Assembly (NCBI GenBank): GCA_903935095.1
Contig: CAIZQH010000003.1
Coordinates: 124,001 to 188,000, forward strand
DNA from: an uncultured Flavobacteriales bacterium
GTDB lineage: Bacteria > Bacteroidota > Bacteroidia > Flavobacteriales_D > Crocinitomicaceae
Length of the DNA stretch: 64,000 nt
Direction of reading: 5' to 3'
The notes beneath the pieces are model-generated. The model searched no databases and had not been told where the DNA came from. It was given only the letters and a program-made list of their open reading frames with translations. How positions within the stretch are numbered: the stretch's first letter is position 1; each line of letters begins with the position of its first letter. Shown piece after piece: positions 1 through 9,140 of this stretch. A program made the translations under genes and the position numbers.

Positions 1-1
1 T

Positions 2-367
2 TATAAAATGGTAATTCAAAAGAAAAGGGAATTGGCGTCAATTTATTTAGATGAATTAACCGGGATAACCGAGGTCAAATTACCACAAACGGAAGGAGTG
101 AATCACGTTTGGCATATATTTAATATTCGATGTGAGCAAAGAGATGAATTGAAGATATTCCTTGAGAAACATGGTGTTGGCACAGAAATTCATTATCCAA
201 TAACGCCAAGTAAACAAGATGGATATGCACATTTATTTGCCAATCAAATTTACCCAATTTCAGATAGAATTCACTTTGAAACACTCAGTTTACCAATTTC
301 TACCTTCCTTCAAAAAGAAGATGTTGAAGAAATTGCATCAATAATAAAGATATTTTATGAGAGTTAA
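2..367 (+). CDS. DegT/DnrJ/EryC1-type sugar aminotransferase (C-terminal part, cut by window edge)
   Basis: The frame is open to the left edge, so this is only the last ~120 residues of a PLP-dependent nucleotide-sugar aminotransferase of about 370 residues. The segment HVWHIFNIRCEQRDELKIFL, then GVGTEIHYPITP, a Q-x-G-Y-A run and the closing LSLPIS are the usual C-terminal landmarks of the QdtB/FdtB-like branch, which makes amino sugars for O-antigens. The catalytic lysine lies upstream of the window. The 3' end overlaps the next gene by 11 nt, so the two are probably translationally coupled. Family assignment rests on these motifs; the sugar substrate cannot be told. Confidence 0.85.
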   Translation, partial: YKMVIQKKRELASIYLDELTGITEVKLPQTEGVNHVWHIFNIRCEQRDELKIFLEKHGVGTEIHYPITPSKQDGYAHLFANQIYPISDRIHFETLSLPISTFLQKEDVEEIASIIKIFYES

Positions 368-1043
368 AATCAATTTGTATATTTCATTGTATGAAGTAAC
401 TAATATTGAAAGAAAAAATGAAATTCTTGAAGTTTTGAAAAAAAACCTTCATAATCCAAATATTGATAATGTAATAATTCTAAGTGAACCTAATGATAAT
501 ATTTCCTTTCAAAGTGCCAAAATAAAAAAAATAGATATTCAAACACGCCCAAAATTCTCTGAATTTAGTGCTTACCTCGATCCGGGATGTATTAACATTA
601 TCATAAACAATGATATAGAATTTCCAGAACAATCTAATATAACTTGGTTAAAGCATATTTCTTCCTCTGATTGTATCACACTTACTAGATATGAGTCTGA
701 TGGTAAATTGTTTAGGTCCGATAGAGGTGATTCTCAAGATACTTGGATTTTTAAAGGCAACCCTGATGGTCTAAAATACTGTGATTTTCATATGGGTATG
801 CCGGGATGCGATAATAGAATTGCTTATATATTTTTCGCGTTGGGATATAGAGTATTAAATCCATCCAAATCCTTAAAAACGATTCACCATCATAAATCAG
901 AATATAGATTATATTCAGAAAATGATAGAATTCCGGGACCATACTTAAATGTGAAACCTACAACATTTTTACAATCTTTTTTTATAAAACTTGTTATTGT
1001 ACTTTTATCTAAAATACATAAACAAGAGTTGTCAATTAAGTAA
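357..1043 (+). CDS. Putative glycosyltransferase-like protein of polysaccharide operon
   Basis: A 228-residue protein without a signal peptide. The middle carries a GDSQDTWIF segment followed about 20 residues later by GMPGCDNRIAYIFFALGYRV and then a TIHHHKSEYR stretch. From memory this pattern occurs in uncharacterised glycosyltransferase-like proteins of cyanobacteria and Bacteroidota; acidic pairs such as NNDIEF near residue 79 could be the metal-binding part. The start overlaps the aminotransferase by 11 nt, and the next gene follows after 30 nt. A transferase role is inference from context and weak motif memory. Composition is very AT-rich, as in the whole operon. Confidence 0.55.
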   Translation: MRVKINLYISLYEVTNIERKNEILEVLKKNLHNPNIDNVIILSEPNDNISFQSAKIKKIDIQTRPKFSEFSAYLDPGCINIIINNDIEFPEQSNITWLKHISSSDCITLTRYESDGKLFRSDRGDSQDTWIFKGNPDGLKYCDFHMGMPGCDNRIAYIFFALGYRVLNPSKSLKTIHHHKSEYRLYSENDRIPGPYLNVKPTTFLQSFFIKLVIVLLSKIHKQELSIK

Positions 1044-1073
1044 AGACTTAATAAATCAAATTAATCTTTTAAA

Positions 1074-2003
1074 GTGATTTCAACAATTATACCTTGTTAC
1101 AATTCAGAAAAATATATTGCAAGAACTATAAAGTCTATAATTAACCAAACATTTCAGAGATGGGAGTTAATTATAGTTAATGATGGCAGTACCGATAATT
1201 CTGTTAAGGAAATTTTAAAATATGCGGAACGAGATCCAAGAATAAAATTATTTAACATTGAAAATGGAGGTGTTACTAGGGCAAGAAATTTTGGTTATTC
1301 AAAAATTAACGATGAATTTAAATATTTACACTTTCTTGATTCAGATGACATGATTGAACCATCTTTTTATTCAAAGTTGATTTCATTTTTGGAGGTTCAT
1401 AACGATTATGGAGCAGTATACTCTAATCATAAATTCATCAATGAAGTCAATCAAGAGCTTCCAACTCCAATTTGGGGAGAAAGATTAATACCTACTCGTT
1501 TTTGGATAAAGAAATTACCAGAGGAGATAATTACCACACCATTTATAAGTATTGCACTTTGGTGCAAAATGGTTGAGTCCATGGTGATAATGAAGAAGTC
1601 AGAATTCGAAAAATCAAAAAAATGGGATGAAGCTTTTGGTTATGGTAAAATTGGTGAGGGTGTAGTTCTATTTTCTGAATTAGCACTAAATTCAAAAATC
1701 GGTTATTTAAGTGAGAAGTTATTTCTATATAGAAGACACGTTAATCAGTCTTCTCAAAATAATCTAAAACAGTTTAACTCATTCGAATTGACATCAATGA
1801 AAATACTTGAAAGCCTTAAAATTAAAAGCCATAAAAAATATTTTCAAGCTGTAATATGTAGAAATGAAGTATATTTTATGACCTGTAAATTGAAACATTT
1901 ATTGAGATATAAACCTTGGTTACTGCCTTTTATTTCGTGTAGAATTATTATTAATTATCTACGTTCCGCCTACCTAATATTTGGAGTAAACACTTTAAAA
2001 TGA
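1074..2003 (+). CDS. Glycosyltransferase family 2
   Basis: A 309-residue GT-A fold transferase that would add a sugar from an NDP-sugar to a lipid-linked polysaccharide intermediate on the cytoplasmic side. The N-terminus STIIPCYNSEKYIARTIKSI and VNDGSTDNS form the nucleotide-binding half; HFLDSDDM near residue 90 carries the DxD metal site. The C-terminal third has aromatic/basic stretches suggesting membrane association. The start is GTG at 1074; an internal start would cut into the conserved first strand. Its stop overlaps the next start by 4 nt (ATGA). The sugar specificity is unknown. Confidence 0.88.
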   Translation: MISTIIPCYNSEKYIARTIKSIINQTFQRWELIIVNDGSTDNSVKEILKYAERDPRIKLFNIENGGVTRARNFGYSKINDEFKYLHFLDSDDMIEPSFYSKLISFLEVHNDYGAVYSNHKFINEVNQELPTPIWGERLIPTRFWIKKLPEEIITTPFISIALWCKMVESMVIMKKSEFEKSKKWDEAFGYGKIGEGVVLFSELALNSKIGYLSEKLFLYRRHVNQSSQNNLKQFNSFELTSMKILESLKIKSHKKYFQAVICRNEVYFMTCKLKHLLRYKPWLLPFISCRIIINYLRSAYLIFGVNTLK

Positions 2004-3196
2004 ATGTTCTAGTAATTCTGCCTTATCATCAGTTTTACCCACTCGCAAGCGGTGGTATGAACCGCTATTTTCATATAATTCATCAATTGAGTATTTATAC
2101 AAATCTAACCGTCATAACGCAGGCCGATACAGATCAAATAGAATTAGCTAGGTTAGATTACCCAAACTTGAACAAAGTTGATTTTTTATGTCCGAATCAA
2201 ATTGAGTTGACCTTATTGTTGAAATTCATACCTCGTAAAATTGCTTTTGCAATATATAGCAGGTATCTTACTTGGAGTCTTTTTAAATCGGCAAATGAAG
2301 TATTATTAAAATTTTATCATCCAACGATTGAATTATTAAAAAAACAACAATTTGATTTTATTGTATTTGAGAACTTAGCTAGTCTAGATCTGGCAAAAGC
2401 AATTAAATCACAAAATCCAAATGTCAGACAGGTATACGATGCACATAATTTTGATACGGAAATTGCTGAAGCGGATTATAAAACGAATAGAATTAATCGA
2501 AATGTTTTAAATCAGGTTAGGCTAAAAGAGGCAGAGATTTACAAATACATCGATAATCTTTGGACATGTAGTGAACGCGATGCGGAGTTATTCCAAAAGG
2601 TGAATAAAAAGAAAATCAAAAAAATTCATGTAATTCCAAACGGCACTGAAATTACTCCAATTGAAGTAAAGAGTAAAAATAATCCAACACCTGTGATTTT
2701 GTTCGTCGGTTCATTAGATTATTTCCCAAATGAAGAAGGTCTAAAGTGGTTTCTTCAAAAAATAATACAGAATATTGAATCAGACTTTATTTTTAAAATA
2801 GTTGGTTCTGGAAAGTGCTCAATTGAATTAAAAGAGTTGATAGCAAGCTCAAAAAAATGTGATTTAGTCGGATTTGTAGAGGATTTAGAATTGGCTTATT
2901 TAGAAGCGGATCTTGTCGTAATACCTATTTTATCAGGTAGCGGTACTCGATTAAAAGCATTAGAGGCCATGAAGTATAAGAAGGCAATTGTAAGCACCTC
3001 GAAAGGTATAGAGGGTATAGACATTATTGACGAAATCATAATTGAAGACGTACCAATTAAAATTGCTAAGGCTATTGAAAAAATTTTAAATCGAATTGAT
3101 TTAAAGGATGAATTGGGAATAAAAGCAAGAAAACTTGCAGAAAAAACATACGATTGGAATATAATTGGTGAAACCATTAAACAGGCGTTATTATAA
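2000..3196 (+). CDS. Glycosyltransferase family 4 (GT-B)
   Basis: A 398-residue retaining-type glycosyltransferase. The N-terminal domain begins LVILPYHQFYPLASGGMNRY, with the glycine-rich acceptor loop SGGMNR; the C-terminal nucleotide-sugar domain has FVGSLDYFPNEEGLKWF and the closing SGSGTRLKALEAMKYKKAIV segment, where the E-x7-E type element would bind the donor. Related proteins occur widely in Bacteroidota polysaccharide loci. It overlaps the previous gene by 4 nt and sits 1 nt before the ATG of the acyltransferase, so it is firmly inside the operon. Donor and acceptor are not predictable from the sequence. Confidence 0.88.
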   Translation: MNVLVILPYHQFYPLASGGMNRYFHIIHQLSIYTNLTVITQADTDQIELARLDYPNLNKVDFLCPNQIELTLLLKFIPRKIAFAIYSRYLTWSLFKSANEVLLKFYHPTIELLKKQQFDFIVFENLASLDLAKAIKSQNPNVRQVYDAHNFDTEIAEADYKTNRINRNVLNQVRLKEAEIYKYIDNLWTCSERDAELFQKVNKKKIKKIHVIPNGTEITPIEVKSKNNPTPVILFVGSLDYFPNEEGLKWFLQKIIQNIESDFIFKIVGSGKCSIELKELIASSKKCDLVGFVEDLELAYLEADLVVIPILSGSGTRLKALEAMKYKKAIVSTSKGIEGIDIIDEIIIEDVPIKIAKAIEKILNRIDLKDELGIKARKLAEKTYDWNIIGETIKQALL

Positions 3197-3197
3197 T

Positions 3198-4232
3198 ATG
3201 CATTATCAACCTAGATTAGATACTCTTCGATTTTTTTCCGTGATTTTAGTTATTATTTCACACTGGTTACCAAGTTCTGAATTAATAAAGGCTATTCCTT
3301 ACTTAGGTAATATTGGTGTTAGTTTTTTCTTTGTGTTAAGCGGTTATTTGATCACAAATAATTTAATCAAGTTAAAAAATCAAAGTTTGCTGAATTCCTT
3401 TAAGATTTTTTACATTAATAGATCTTTACGCATTTTCCCAATCTACTATTTGTTGTTATTTGTAATTATTATTTTCATACCATCATTTTATGATTCATCC
3501 TTCAAATATTATTTAACGTATCTAACAAACTTTGAGATTTACAGATTAAATTATTGGCCAGAAGAATTTAGCCATCTTTGGTCTTTGGCAATTGAAGAAC
3601 AATTTTATCTATTCTGGCCAATTGTGGTATTGTTACTTCCACTGAGAAAATTGAAAGCATCAATTTTCATTACCTTCTTCATTGCCAGCACATTTAAGAT
3701 TTCGACTTTTCTTGCTTTATCCAGCTCATTTATTGATTTATTACCGTATTCTCAATTTGATCTGTTCATGTTTGGCGCTTTTTTATCCATTTACAAACCT
3801 ATAATTGATTACAAATTACAGGTCTTGAAAAATTACCAATGGATGTTCATTTTAATTTCTCTTTGCTTGTTGGTTTATCTTACGGGTTCTAGTTATTTGG
3901 TTAAGAACATCACACTTGGTTTTCTTTCCATATTTTTAATTTCTAGTACAAGTTTGTCAAACTGGATCATTAAGGTAACTGATTTAAAAGTGTTTGTATT
4001 TTTAGGTAAAATTAGTTACGGTTTGTACCTCTATCATAACTTTATCCCCTTAATTGAGCGCAATTTGGTTGGGATTGAATCCAAAAATAAATTCATGAAA
4101 CCAATACTACCAAACATAGAATTACCCATTTACCACTTGTTCCTTCAGTGTATTTTACTTCTGATGATATGTGTGTTGTCTTGGTTTCTAATTGAAAAAA
4201 GAATATTAAAATTAAAAAAGACTAATTATTAA
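3198..4232 (+). CDS. Membrane acyltransferase, acyltransferase-3 (OafA/YrhL) family
   Basis: An integral membrane O-acyltransferase, probably acetylating a sugar of the polysaccharide. The N-terminus RLDTLRFFSVILVIISHW contains the conserved R and the catalytic-type His22; further on are FFFVLSGYLI, an RSLRIFPIYY segment and the diagnostic HLWSLAIEEQFYLFWP. About ten hydrophobic segments can be counted. The ATG at 3198 is one base after the stop of the preceding gene and gives the family's usual N-terminus; the frame is open further upstream but that part lies inside the GT4 gene. The stop overlaps the next ATG by one base (TAATG). Confidence 0.9.
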   Translation: MHYQPRLDTLRFFSVILVIISHWLPSSELIKAIPYLGNIGVSFFFVLSGYLITNNLIKLKNQSLLNSFKIFYINRSLRIFPIYYLLLFVIIIFIPSFYDSSFKYYLTYLTNFEIYRLNYWPEEFSHLWSLAIEEQFYLFWPIVVLLLPLRKLKASIFITFFIASTFKISTFLALSSSFIDLLPYSQFDLFMFGAFLSIYKPIIDYKLQVLKNYQWMFILISLCLLVYLTGSSYLVKNITLGFLSIFLISSTSLSNWIIKVTDLKVFVFLGKISYGLYLYHNFIPLIERNLVGIESKNKFMKPILPNIELPIYHLFLQCILLLMICVLSWFLIEKRILKLKKTNY

Positions 4233-5059
4233 TGAAAACAATGGTGTCTGTACTAATGACTGCATTCAATCGCGAAAAGTTCATAGCTGAAGCGATAGAA
4301 AGTGTGTTATTATCAACATTTAAAGATTTTGAGTTAATTATTGTAGATGATTGTTCAACTGACAGTACCGTTGAAATAGCTCAAAGTTTTGCAGAAGAAG
4401 ATAAGAGGATAAAAGTGTTTCAAAATGAAATCAATCTTGGTGATTATCCGAATAGAAACAAAGCGGCAAGTTATGCAAATGGGAAATATCTTAAGTATTT
4501 AGATAGTGATGATGTGATGAGTCCGAATTGTCTTGAAATTATGGTTAAAGGTATGGAAGATAATCATAATTGTGCCTTTGGTGTGAGTTCAAGAATGTTA
4601 GAATTCAAAGAAGTTCACCAACCAGAAAATACATTTAAAATTCATTTTTTTGAGAGAGGTATTTTGGATATCAGCCCTAGTGGAAGTATCATTCGTTCAG
4701 AAGTTTTTAAAAAAGAAAATGGCTTTTGGGAAATAAGATGTGTTAGTGACTTTGAATTTTGGTTACGCTTGGCTTTAAAATATCCAATGATAGAATTTGA
4801 AAAAAATCTTATTTTTTGGAGAGAACATGATCAACAGGAAATTCATCTGGGCAATGAGGAATACATCAAACATAGCTTGAATATTCTTTCCGAGAAAGTG
4901 AATTTAAGTGGGCTTTCAGATAAAGACAAGAAAACGATAATTTCAAAAAACAAAAAAAATACCATGCGTTTTTTGATTAAGAATTGCTTCAAACTAGGCA
5001 TAGTAAAATCTCTTCAATTCAAACGTATTAACAAACTTAATTTTGCCGATGCAATCTGA
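4232..5059 (+). CDS. Glycosyltransferase family 2
   Basis: A 275-residue GT2 enzyme. VSVLMTAFNREKFIAEAIES starts the Rossmann-like domain, VDDCSTDST follows, and KYLDSDDV near residue 90 is the metal-binding DxD region. After it, GSIIRSEVFKKENGFWEIR and DFEFWLRLALKYP match the acceptor-side part of this family. It is joined to the acyltransferase gene by TAATG and overlaps the next gene by 11 nt. It differs clearly from the two other GT2 proteins of the operon, so it is not a recent duplicate. The sugar transferred is unknown. Confidence 0.88.
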   Translation: MKTMVSVLMTAFNREKFIAEAIESVLLSTFKDFELIIVDDCSTDSTVEIAQSFAEEDKRIKVFQNEINLGDYPNRNKAASYANGKYLKYLDSDDVMSPNCLEIMVKGMEDNHNCAFGVSSRMLEFKEVHQPENTFKIHFFERGILDISPSGSIIRSEVFKKENGFWEIRCVSDFEFWLRLALKYPMIEFEKNLIFWREHDQQEIHLGNEEYIKHSLNILSEKVNLSGLSDKDKKTIISKNKKNTMRFLIKNCFKLGIVKSLQFKRINKLNFADAI

Positions 5060-6014
5060 TTTAGTATCTGTGATAATTCCTGTATTTAATGCAGAGAAAT
5101 ATATTGTAGAATGTATTGATGCAGTATTGATGCAGACACATGCAAATTTGGAAGTAATTATTGTAAATGATGGTTCTACTGATCGCACGTCATATTTGAT
5201 AAATCAATATAAAGACGCGCGACTTATAATAGTAAATCAAGAAAACAAGGGGTGTTCTAGTGCAAAAAATACGGGATTGCATCGCGCAAATGGAGCATTT
5301 ATTCAGTACTTAGACGCAGACGATATTCTAAGCATTAATAAAATTGAACAACAAGTTAAATCATTACAAGATTTAGAAAATTCAATTGCGGTCTGCAAAA
5401 CATTGATTATTCAAGATAATATCAATCAAGTAATAAGTGAAGTTGATACAGAACTTATAAAAAGCGAAGGATCTGGAATTGAATTCCTACTAAGATTATT
5501 GGGTAGTCACGGTGTTTCAGGGATGGTTCAACCCAACGCATATTTAATTACTAGAAATATTGCAAATAAAATTGGTGGATGGAACGAGAAAATTTCACCC
5601 TCTCCAGATGAAGATGGTGAATATTTTGCGAGGGCTTTATGTTGCGCAGATAAAGTGATTTTTACGGCTGGAATAAATTATTATCGCAAGCCTTTAAATT
5701 CCTCATCTTTATCTAAACAGTACTCTTTTGACAGAGCAAATAACTTACTAAAAACAGTGGATTTAAAGTTTCAACATATTTTTAAATTGGAAAAAACGAA
5801 CCGAACACAGAAACTTTATCAATTAAATATTTCTCAAGTAGCATATCAATTCGGTATGGACTACCCTGAATTATTAAACAATTCGTTGAATTATTTGGCG
5901 GATTATAAGTATAAAAAATTAACAGTAAACCGCCCGAAATTATTCAGTATTATTTCAAGAATACTTGGATTTAAATTCACAGTTTATTTAAAGAAAACCT
6001 TGATTAAAATTTAA
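5049..6014 (+). CDS. Glycosyltransferase family 2
   Basis: A 321-residue GT2 enzyme with VSVIIPVFNAEKYIVECIDA, VNDGSTDRT, NKGCSSAKNTGLHRANGAFI and QYLDADDILS, the complete donor and metal-binding set. SPSPDEDGEYFARAL near residue 195 is the usual acceptor-side acidic motif containing the likely catalytic base. I chose the ATG at 5049; a TTG two codons upstream is possible but less likely. The gene starts within the end of the preceding one (11 nt overlap), and only one base separates it from the next GTG start. Part of the AT-rich polysaccharide operon. Confidence 0.87.
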   Translation: MQSDLVSVIIPVFNAEKYIVECIDAVLMQTHANLEVIIVNDGSTDRTSYLINQYKDARLIIVNQENKGCSSAKNTGLHRANGAFIQYLDADDILSINKIEQQVKSLQDLENSIAVCKTLIIQDNINQVISEVDTELIKSEGSGIEFLLRLLGSHGVSGMVQPNAYLITRNIANKIGGWNEKISPSPDEDGEYFARALCCADKVIFTAGINYYRKPLNSSSLSKQYSFDRANNLLKTVDLKFQHIFKLEKTNRTQKLYQLNISQVAYQFGMDYPELLNNSLNYLADYKYKKLTVNRPKLFSIISRILGFKFTVYLKKTLIKI

Positions 6015-6015
6015 T

Positions 6016-7134
6016 GTGAATATAGTTATCATACACTTCCAACCTCTTGAATTATATCCACCAATTCAGAATTTACTTTCTGTTTTAAATGAACAAAAGC
6101 ATTCAAAAAAAATTATAACGATTACAACCTCTCAAAGCGCAATTTCAAATTTTGGTTTTGGATTATCAGAATCGAATCAAATAATCCGTGTTGATGTTCA
6201 TTCTAAAAGTAGAATTATTCGTTTGATAAAGTATATTCAATTTTACTTTTTTACTTTTTTTAAATTACTTCAATTAAAGCCATTAAAAGTTATTTATTTC
6301 GAATCGATATCTGCTTTGCCCGCAATTCTTTATAAAAAAATGTTTCAAAAAACAGAGCTTTTTGTTCATTATCATGAGTATACTACGTTGAATGAATATT
6401 CAAACGGAATGCAAATCGTAAAATGGAATCAAAACTTTGAAAAAAAATCTTTTAATAAATACCATTGGATTTCACACACGAATAAAAAGCGAATAGAACT
6501 CTTTCATAAAGATTATCCGAATATTCAATCCGAGATTCTTCATTGCCTTCCCAATTATCCACTTGCTTCTTGGAGTAACAAAAGATTTCCATTTAATGAT
6601 ACTAAAGATGAGTCTTCTGAACGATTGAAATTAGTGTATATTGGAGCACTAAGCATAAATGATACCTATGCGAAGGAAATAATTGACTTTGTTTCTGTAA
6701 ACAACAATCGCTATGAGTTGGAGATATTCTCTTTTCAAATAGAAGATCAATTAAACGCATATCTTATGTCTAAAAATTGTTCCAATATAAAATTTAGTGG
6801 ATTTATTGAATACATGAATATTCCTGATGTGTTAAAATCAAAAGACATTGGATTAATTTTATATAAAGGAAAAACGCTTAACTACGTTCATAATGCACCA
6901 AACAAACTTTTTGAGTATTTAACTTGTGGCTTAGATGTTTGGTTCCCTGAAGAAATGGTTGGTTGTTTTGAATATGCATCCGATAACTTACCTAAGGTTC
7001 TAAAAGTTGATTTCTCTAATATTGTTGAATCAATAAAATCGTATTCGTATTCAAGTGTAAATCGACCAAATTCCAATATCCGATTTTCAGCTGAACAAGC
7101 AGCAGAACTTTTAATTGAAAATTTGGAATTATGA
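6016..7134 (+). CDS. Glycosyltransferase, GT-B fold (GT4-like)
   Basis: A 372-residue protein with a GT-B layout but weakly conserved motifs. The N-terminal half has a VIYFESISALPA segment and HYHEYTTLNEY; the C-terminal half has KLVYIGALSINDTYAKEI, a FSGFIEYMNIPDVLKSKDIG segment and NAPNKLFEYLTCGLDVWF, which matches the donor-site helix of GT4 enzymes (N-K-x-F-E-Y). The start is GTG at 6016; the overlapping ATG at 6014 is in another frame. The stop overlaps the next start by 4 nt. It probably acts on the same polysaccharide; specificity unknown. Confidence 0.8.
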   Translation: MNIVIIHFQPLELYPPIQNLLSVLNEQKHSKKIITITTSQSAISNFGFGLSESNQIIRVDVHSKSRIIRLIKYIQFYFFTFFKLLQLKPLKVIYFESISALPAILYKKMFQKTELFVHYHEYTTLNEYSNGMQIVKWNQNFEKKSFNKYHWISHTNKKRIELFHKDYPNIQSEILHCLPNYPLASWSNKRFPFNDTKDESSERLKLVYIGALSINDTYAKEIIDFVSVNNNRYELEIFSFQIEDQLNAYLMSKNCSNIKFSGFIEYMNIPDVLKSKDIGLILYKGKTLNYVHNAPNKLFEYLTCGLDVWFPEEMVGCFEYASDNLPKVLKVDFSNIVESIKSYSYSSVNRPNSNIRFSAEQAAELLIENLEL

Positions 7135-8117
7135 GGATAATTATAAGCCCATCAGGCAATCTATACGGAAGTGAAAATGTGCTTTATGATTATTTAAAAA
7201 ATAGTTCGGTTAAGTTCAATCAAGTTTTTGTTCCAAAGGGTAGTCAATTTGAAACTAAGTTAAACAAATCAGGTTATAACACCTTTGGTTTTTCAAATGT
7301 TAAGAAGCTATACTTAAAAATTATATGGTTGCTTTTATCGAATAACATTAGATCAATTTATTGTAATGAAGCAGGCCATGTGAAATACATTTTGCTACTT
7401 GCAAAATATTTCCCAAATGTGAATTTTATTATTCATGTGAGAATCATTGAAGATACGGCACGATTCGTTAAAAATTCTCAAAATGTACGTGTAATTTCTA
7501 TTTCTAAAACAATAAAAAAACGAATCTCAGTCCCAAGTAACTTAATTTATGACGGATATGAATTTAAAAAAATGGCGAATTGGGCAACAAGAAAAGAATC
7601 TCAAATTCTTAAAATAGGTGTTGTTGGAAGAGTAACAAAGTCAAAAGGCATTAATCTTTTTACAAAACAATTTATTGAGATTGCGGGCTCAAATATTGAA
7701 TTTCACTTTTTTGGTGACATTGACAGCTACTTTGAAAAATCTGAAGAATTTAAAAAATTAAAAAATATATCAAATTCCATTTTTCATGGATTTATATCAG
7801 ATAAGAGCAACATATATTGTGCAGTAGATTTACTGTTGCACCTCAATGAAAATGAGCCGTTGGGTAGAATTTTCTTTGAAAGCATAGATTTTGGCAAACC
7901 TTTTCTTGGCATTCATAGCGGAGGAATTGGTGAAATCTCAGATTTAATTGAATACCCATACACCTTTTCAAAAGAAGAAATTCCATTTATTCTTAATCAA
8001 ATTGTGAATAATGAGATTGAATTTGACTTAGATAAACTAGAAAATTCCAGAAAATTAGCACTTGATGCATTTTCTATTAATAGTTACTCAGTTCAAGTTG
8101 ACAAATTACTTAAATGA
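7131..8117 (+). CDS. Glycosyltransferase family 4-like
   Basis: A 328-residue GT-B protein. The N-terminus RIIISPSGNLYGSENVLYDY contains the GS-E-N acceptor loop seen in short GT4 enzymes. The C-terminal domain has KIGVVGRVTKSKGINLF (the G-x-G-R-x-x-x-x-K-G phosphate-binding loop) and NENEPLGRIFFESIDFGKPF, equivalent to the E-x7-E donor motif. It overlaps the previous and the following gene by 4 nt each, a hallmark of translational coupling. Substrate unknown; membership in the same assembly line is inferred from the operon. Confidence 0.85.
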   Translation: MRIIISPSGNLYGSENVLYDYLKNSSVKFNQVFVPKGSQFETKLNKSGYNTFGFSNVKKLYLKIIWLLLSNNIRSIYCNEAGHVKYILLLAKYFPNVNFIIHVRIIEDTARFVKNSQNVRVISISKTIKKRISVPSNLIYDGYEFKKMANWATRKESQILKIGVVGRVTKSKGINLFTKQFIEIAGSNIEFHFFGDIDSYFEKSEEFKKLKNISNSIFHGFISDKSNIYCAVDLLLHLNENEPLGRIFFESIDFGKPFLGIHSGGIGEISDLIEYPYTFSKEEIPFILNQIVNNEIEFDLDKLENSRKLALDAFSINSYSVQVDKLLK

Positions 8118-9139
8118 AAGCGCTTTACATTGGACAAGCTGAAATTGGCTCTACCTCAAGAATGCGGTTTAATATACTTTGTGAATTGATGAGGTCAGAA
8201 ATGAGTTTAATAAACACTTCTGAATTGATATTGACTTCAGGAAAAGTTTCGAGGAGTATTGGCTGGAGATACTTCATTGGACCAATGATTTGGAACATTA
8301 ATGCTCATATTAAAAAAGTTGTTTATCAAAATCAGCAAACATATGATTTAATTTGGGTAGATAAGGGTGTGTTTATATACCCCAATGTGCTTAGGGAAAT
8401 GAAAAAACGAACGGATTTATTAATTCATTACACCCCTGATACAGCTTTTCATGAAAATAACTCACGGTTTTTCAGAAAAGGAATGGACATCTATGATTAT
8501 TTGATAACGACGAAGTCCTTCGAAATGCTTGAGTACAAACAACGTGTGAAAGAAGATAAAATAATTTACTTGACCCAAGGTTATAATGCAAAGATACACT
8601 ACCCCAGAGTTGATTTTAAAGAAAAATCAGATAGTATTACATTCATAGGATTGTGTGAGCCTCACAGAGAGCAGGTACTGACTAAACTTATTCAAGATGG
8701 CTTTCATATTATTCTTGGTGGTTATGGATGGGGTACATTCTTGAAAAAAAATCAGGATTTTAATTCAAGTATTGATTTTATTGGGGAGAGTATTTTAAAC
8801 GAACAATATGCCCATGCTATTTCAAAATCTAAATTTGCATTGGGATTACTTTCAAAAAAATTTCCAGAATTCCACACAACTCGTACATTTGAAATCCCGG
8901 CTTGTGGCACCTGTCTAATTACAGAAGAAAACGAAGAAATAAATCAGTTGTTTGATGACAATGAGTGTTTGAAGTTTACTGATTTTGATGAGCTTTTAAA
9001 AAAGTTGAAGTTTTACATGTCGGAATCTAGAGAATTAGAACAAGTGACAAATGCAGGTTACAAAAGAGTAATAAAAGAAAATAGAAATTATAAAGAGCAA
9101 ATGACTTTTATACTTCATCAATTAAATAAATCGTTTTGA
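8114..9139 (+). CDS. CgeB-like glycosyltransferase (Glyco_trans_1_2 domain)
   Basis: A 341-residue protein related to the spore-maturation CgeB group of GT-B transferases. The N-terminus KALYIGQAEIGSTSRMR and LIHYTPDTAFHENNSRFF belong to the acceptor domain. The C-terminal block has SITFIGLCEPHREQVL and TTRTFEIPACGTCLITEENE, the signature of the Pfam Glyco_trans_1_2 domain. The start overlaps the preceding stop by 4 nt, and the FkbM gene follows after one base. In many polysaccharide operons such proteins add late or side-chain sugars, but here this is inference. Confidence 0.85.
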   Translation: MKALYIGQAEIGSTSRMRFNILCELMRSEMSLINTSELILTSGKVSRSIGWRYFIGPMIWNINAHIKKVVYQNQQTYDLIWVDKGVFIYPNVLREMKKRTDLLIHYTPDTAFHENNSRFFRKGMDIYDYLITTKSFEMLEYKQRVKEDKIIYLTQGYNAKIHYPRVDFKEKSDSITFIGLCEPHREQVLTKLIQDGFHIILGGYGWGTFLKKNQDFNSSIDFIGESILNEQYAHAISKSKFALGLLSKKFPEFHTTRTFEIPACGTCLITEENEEINQLFDDNECLKFTDFDELLKKLKFYMSESRELEQVTNAGYKRVIKENRNYKEQMTFILHQLNKSF

Positions 9140-9140
9140 T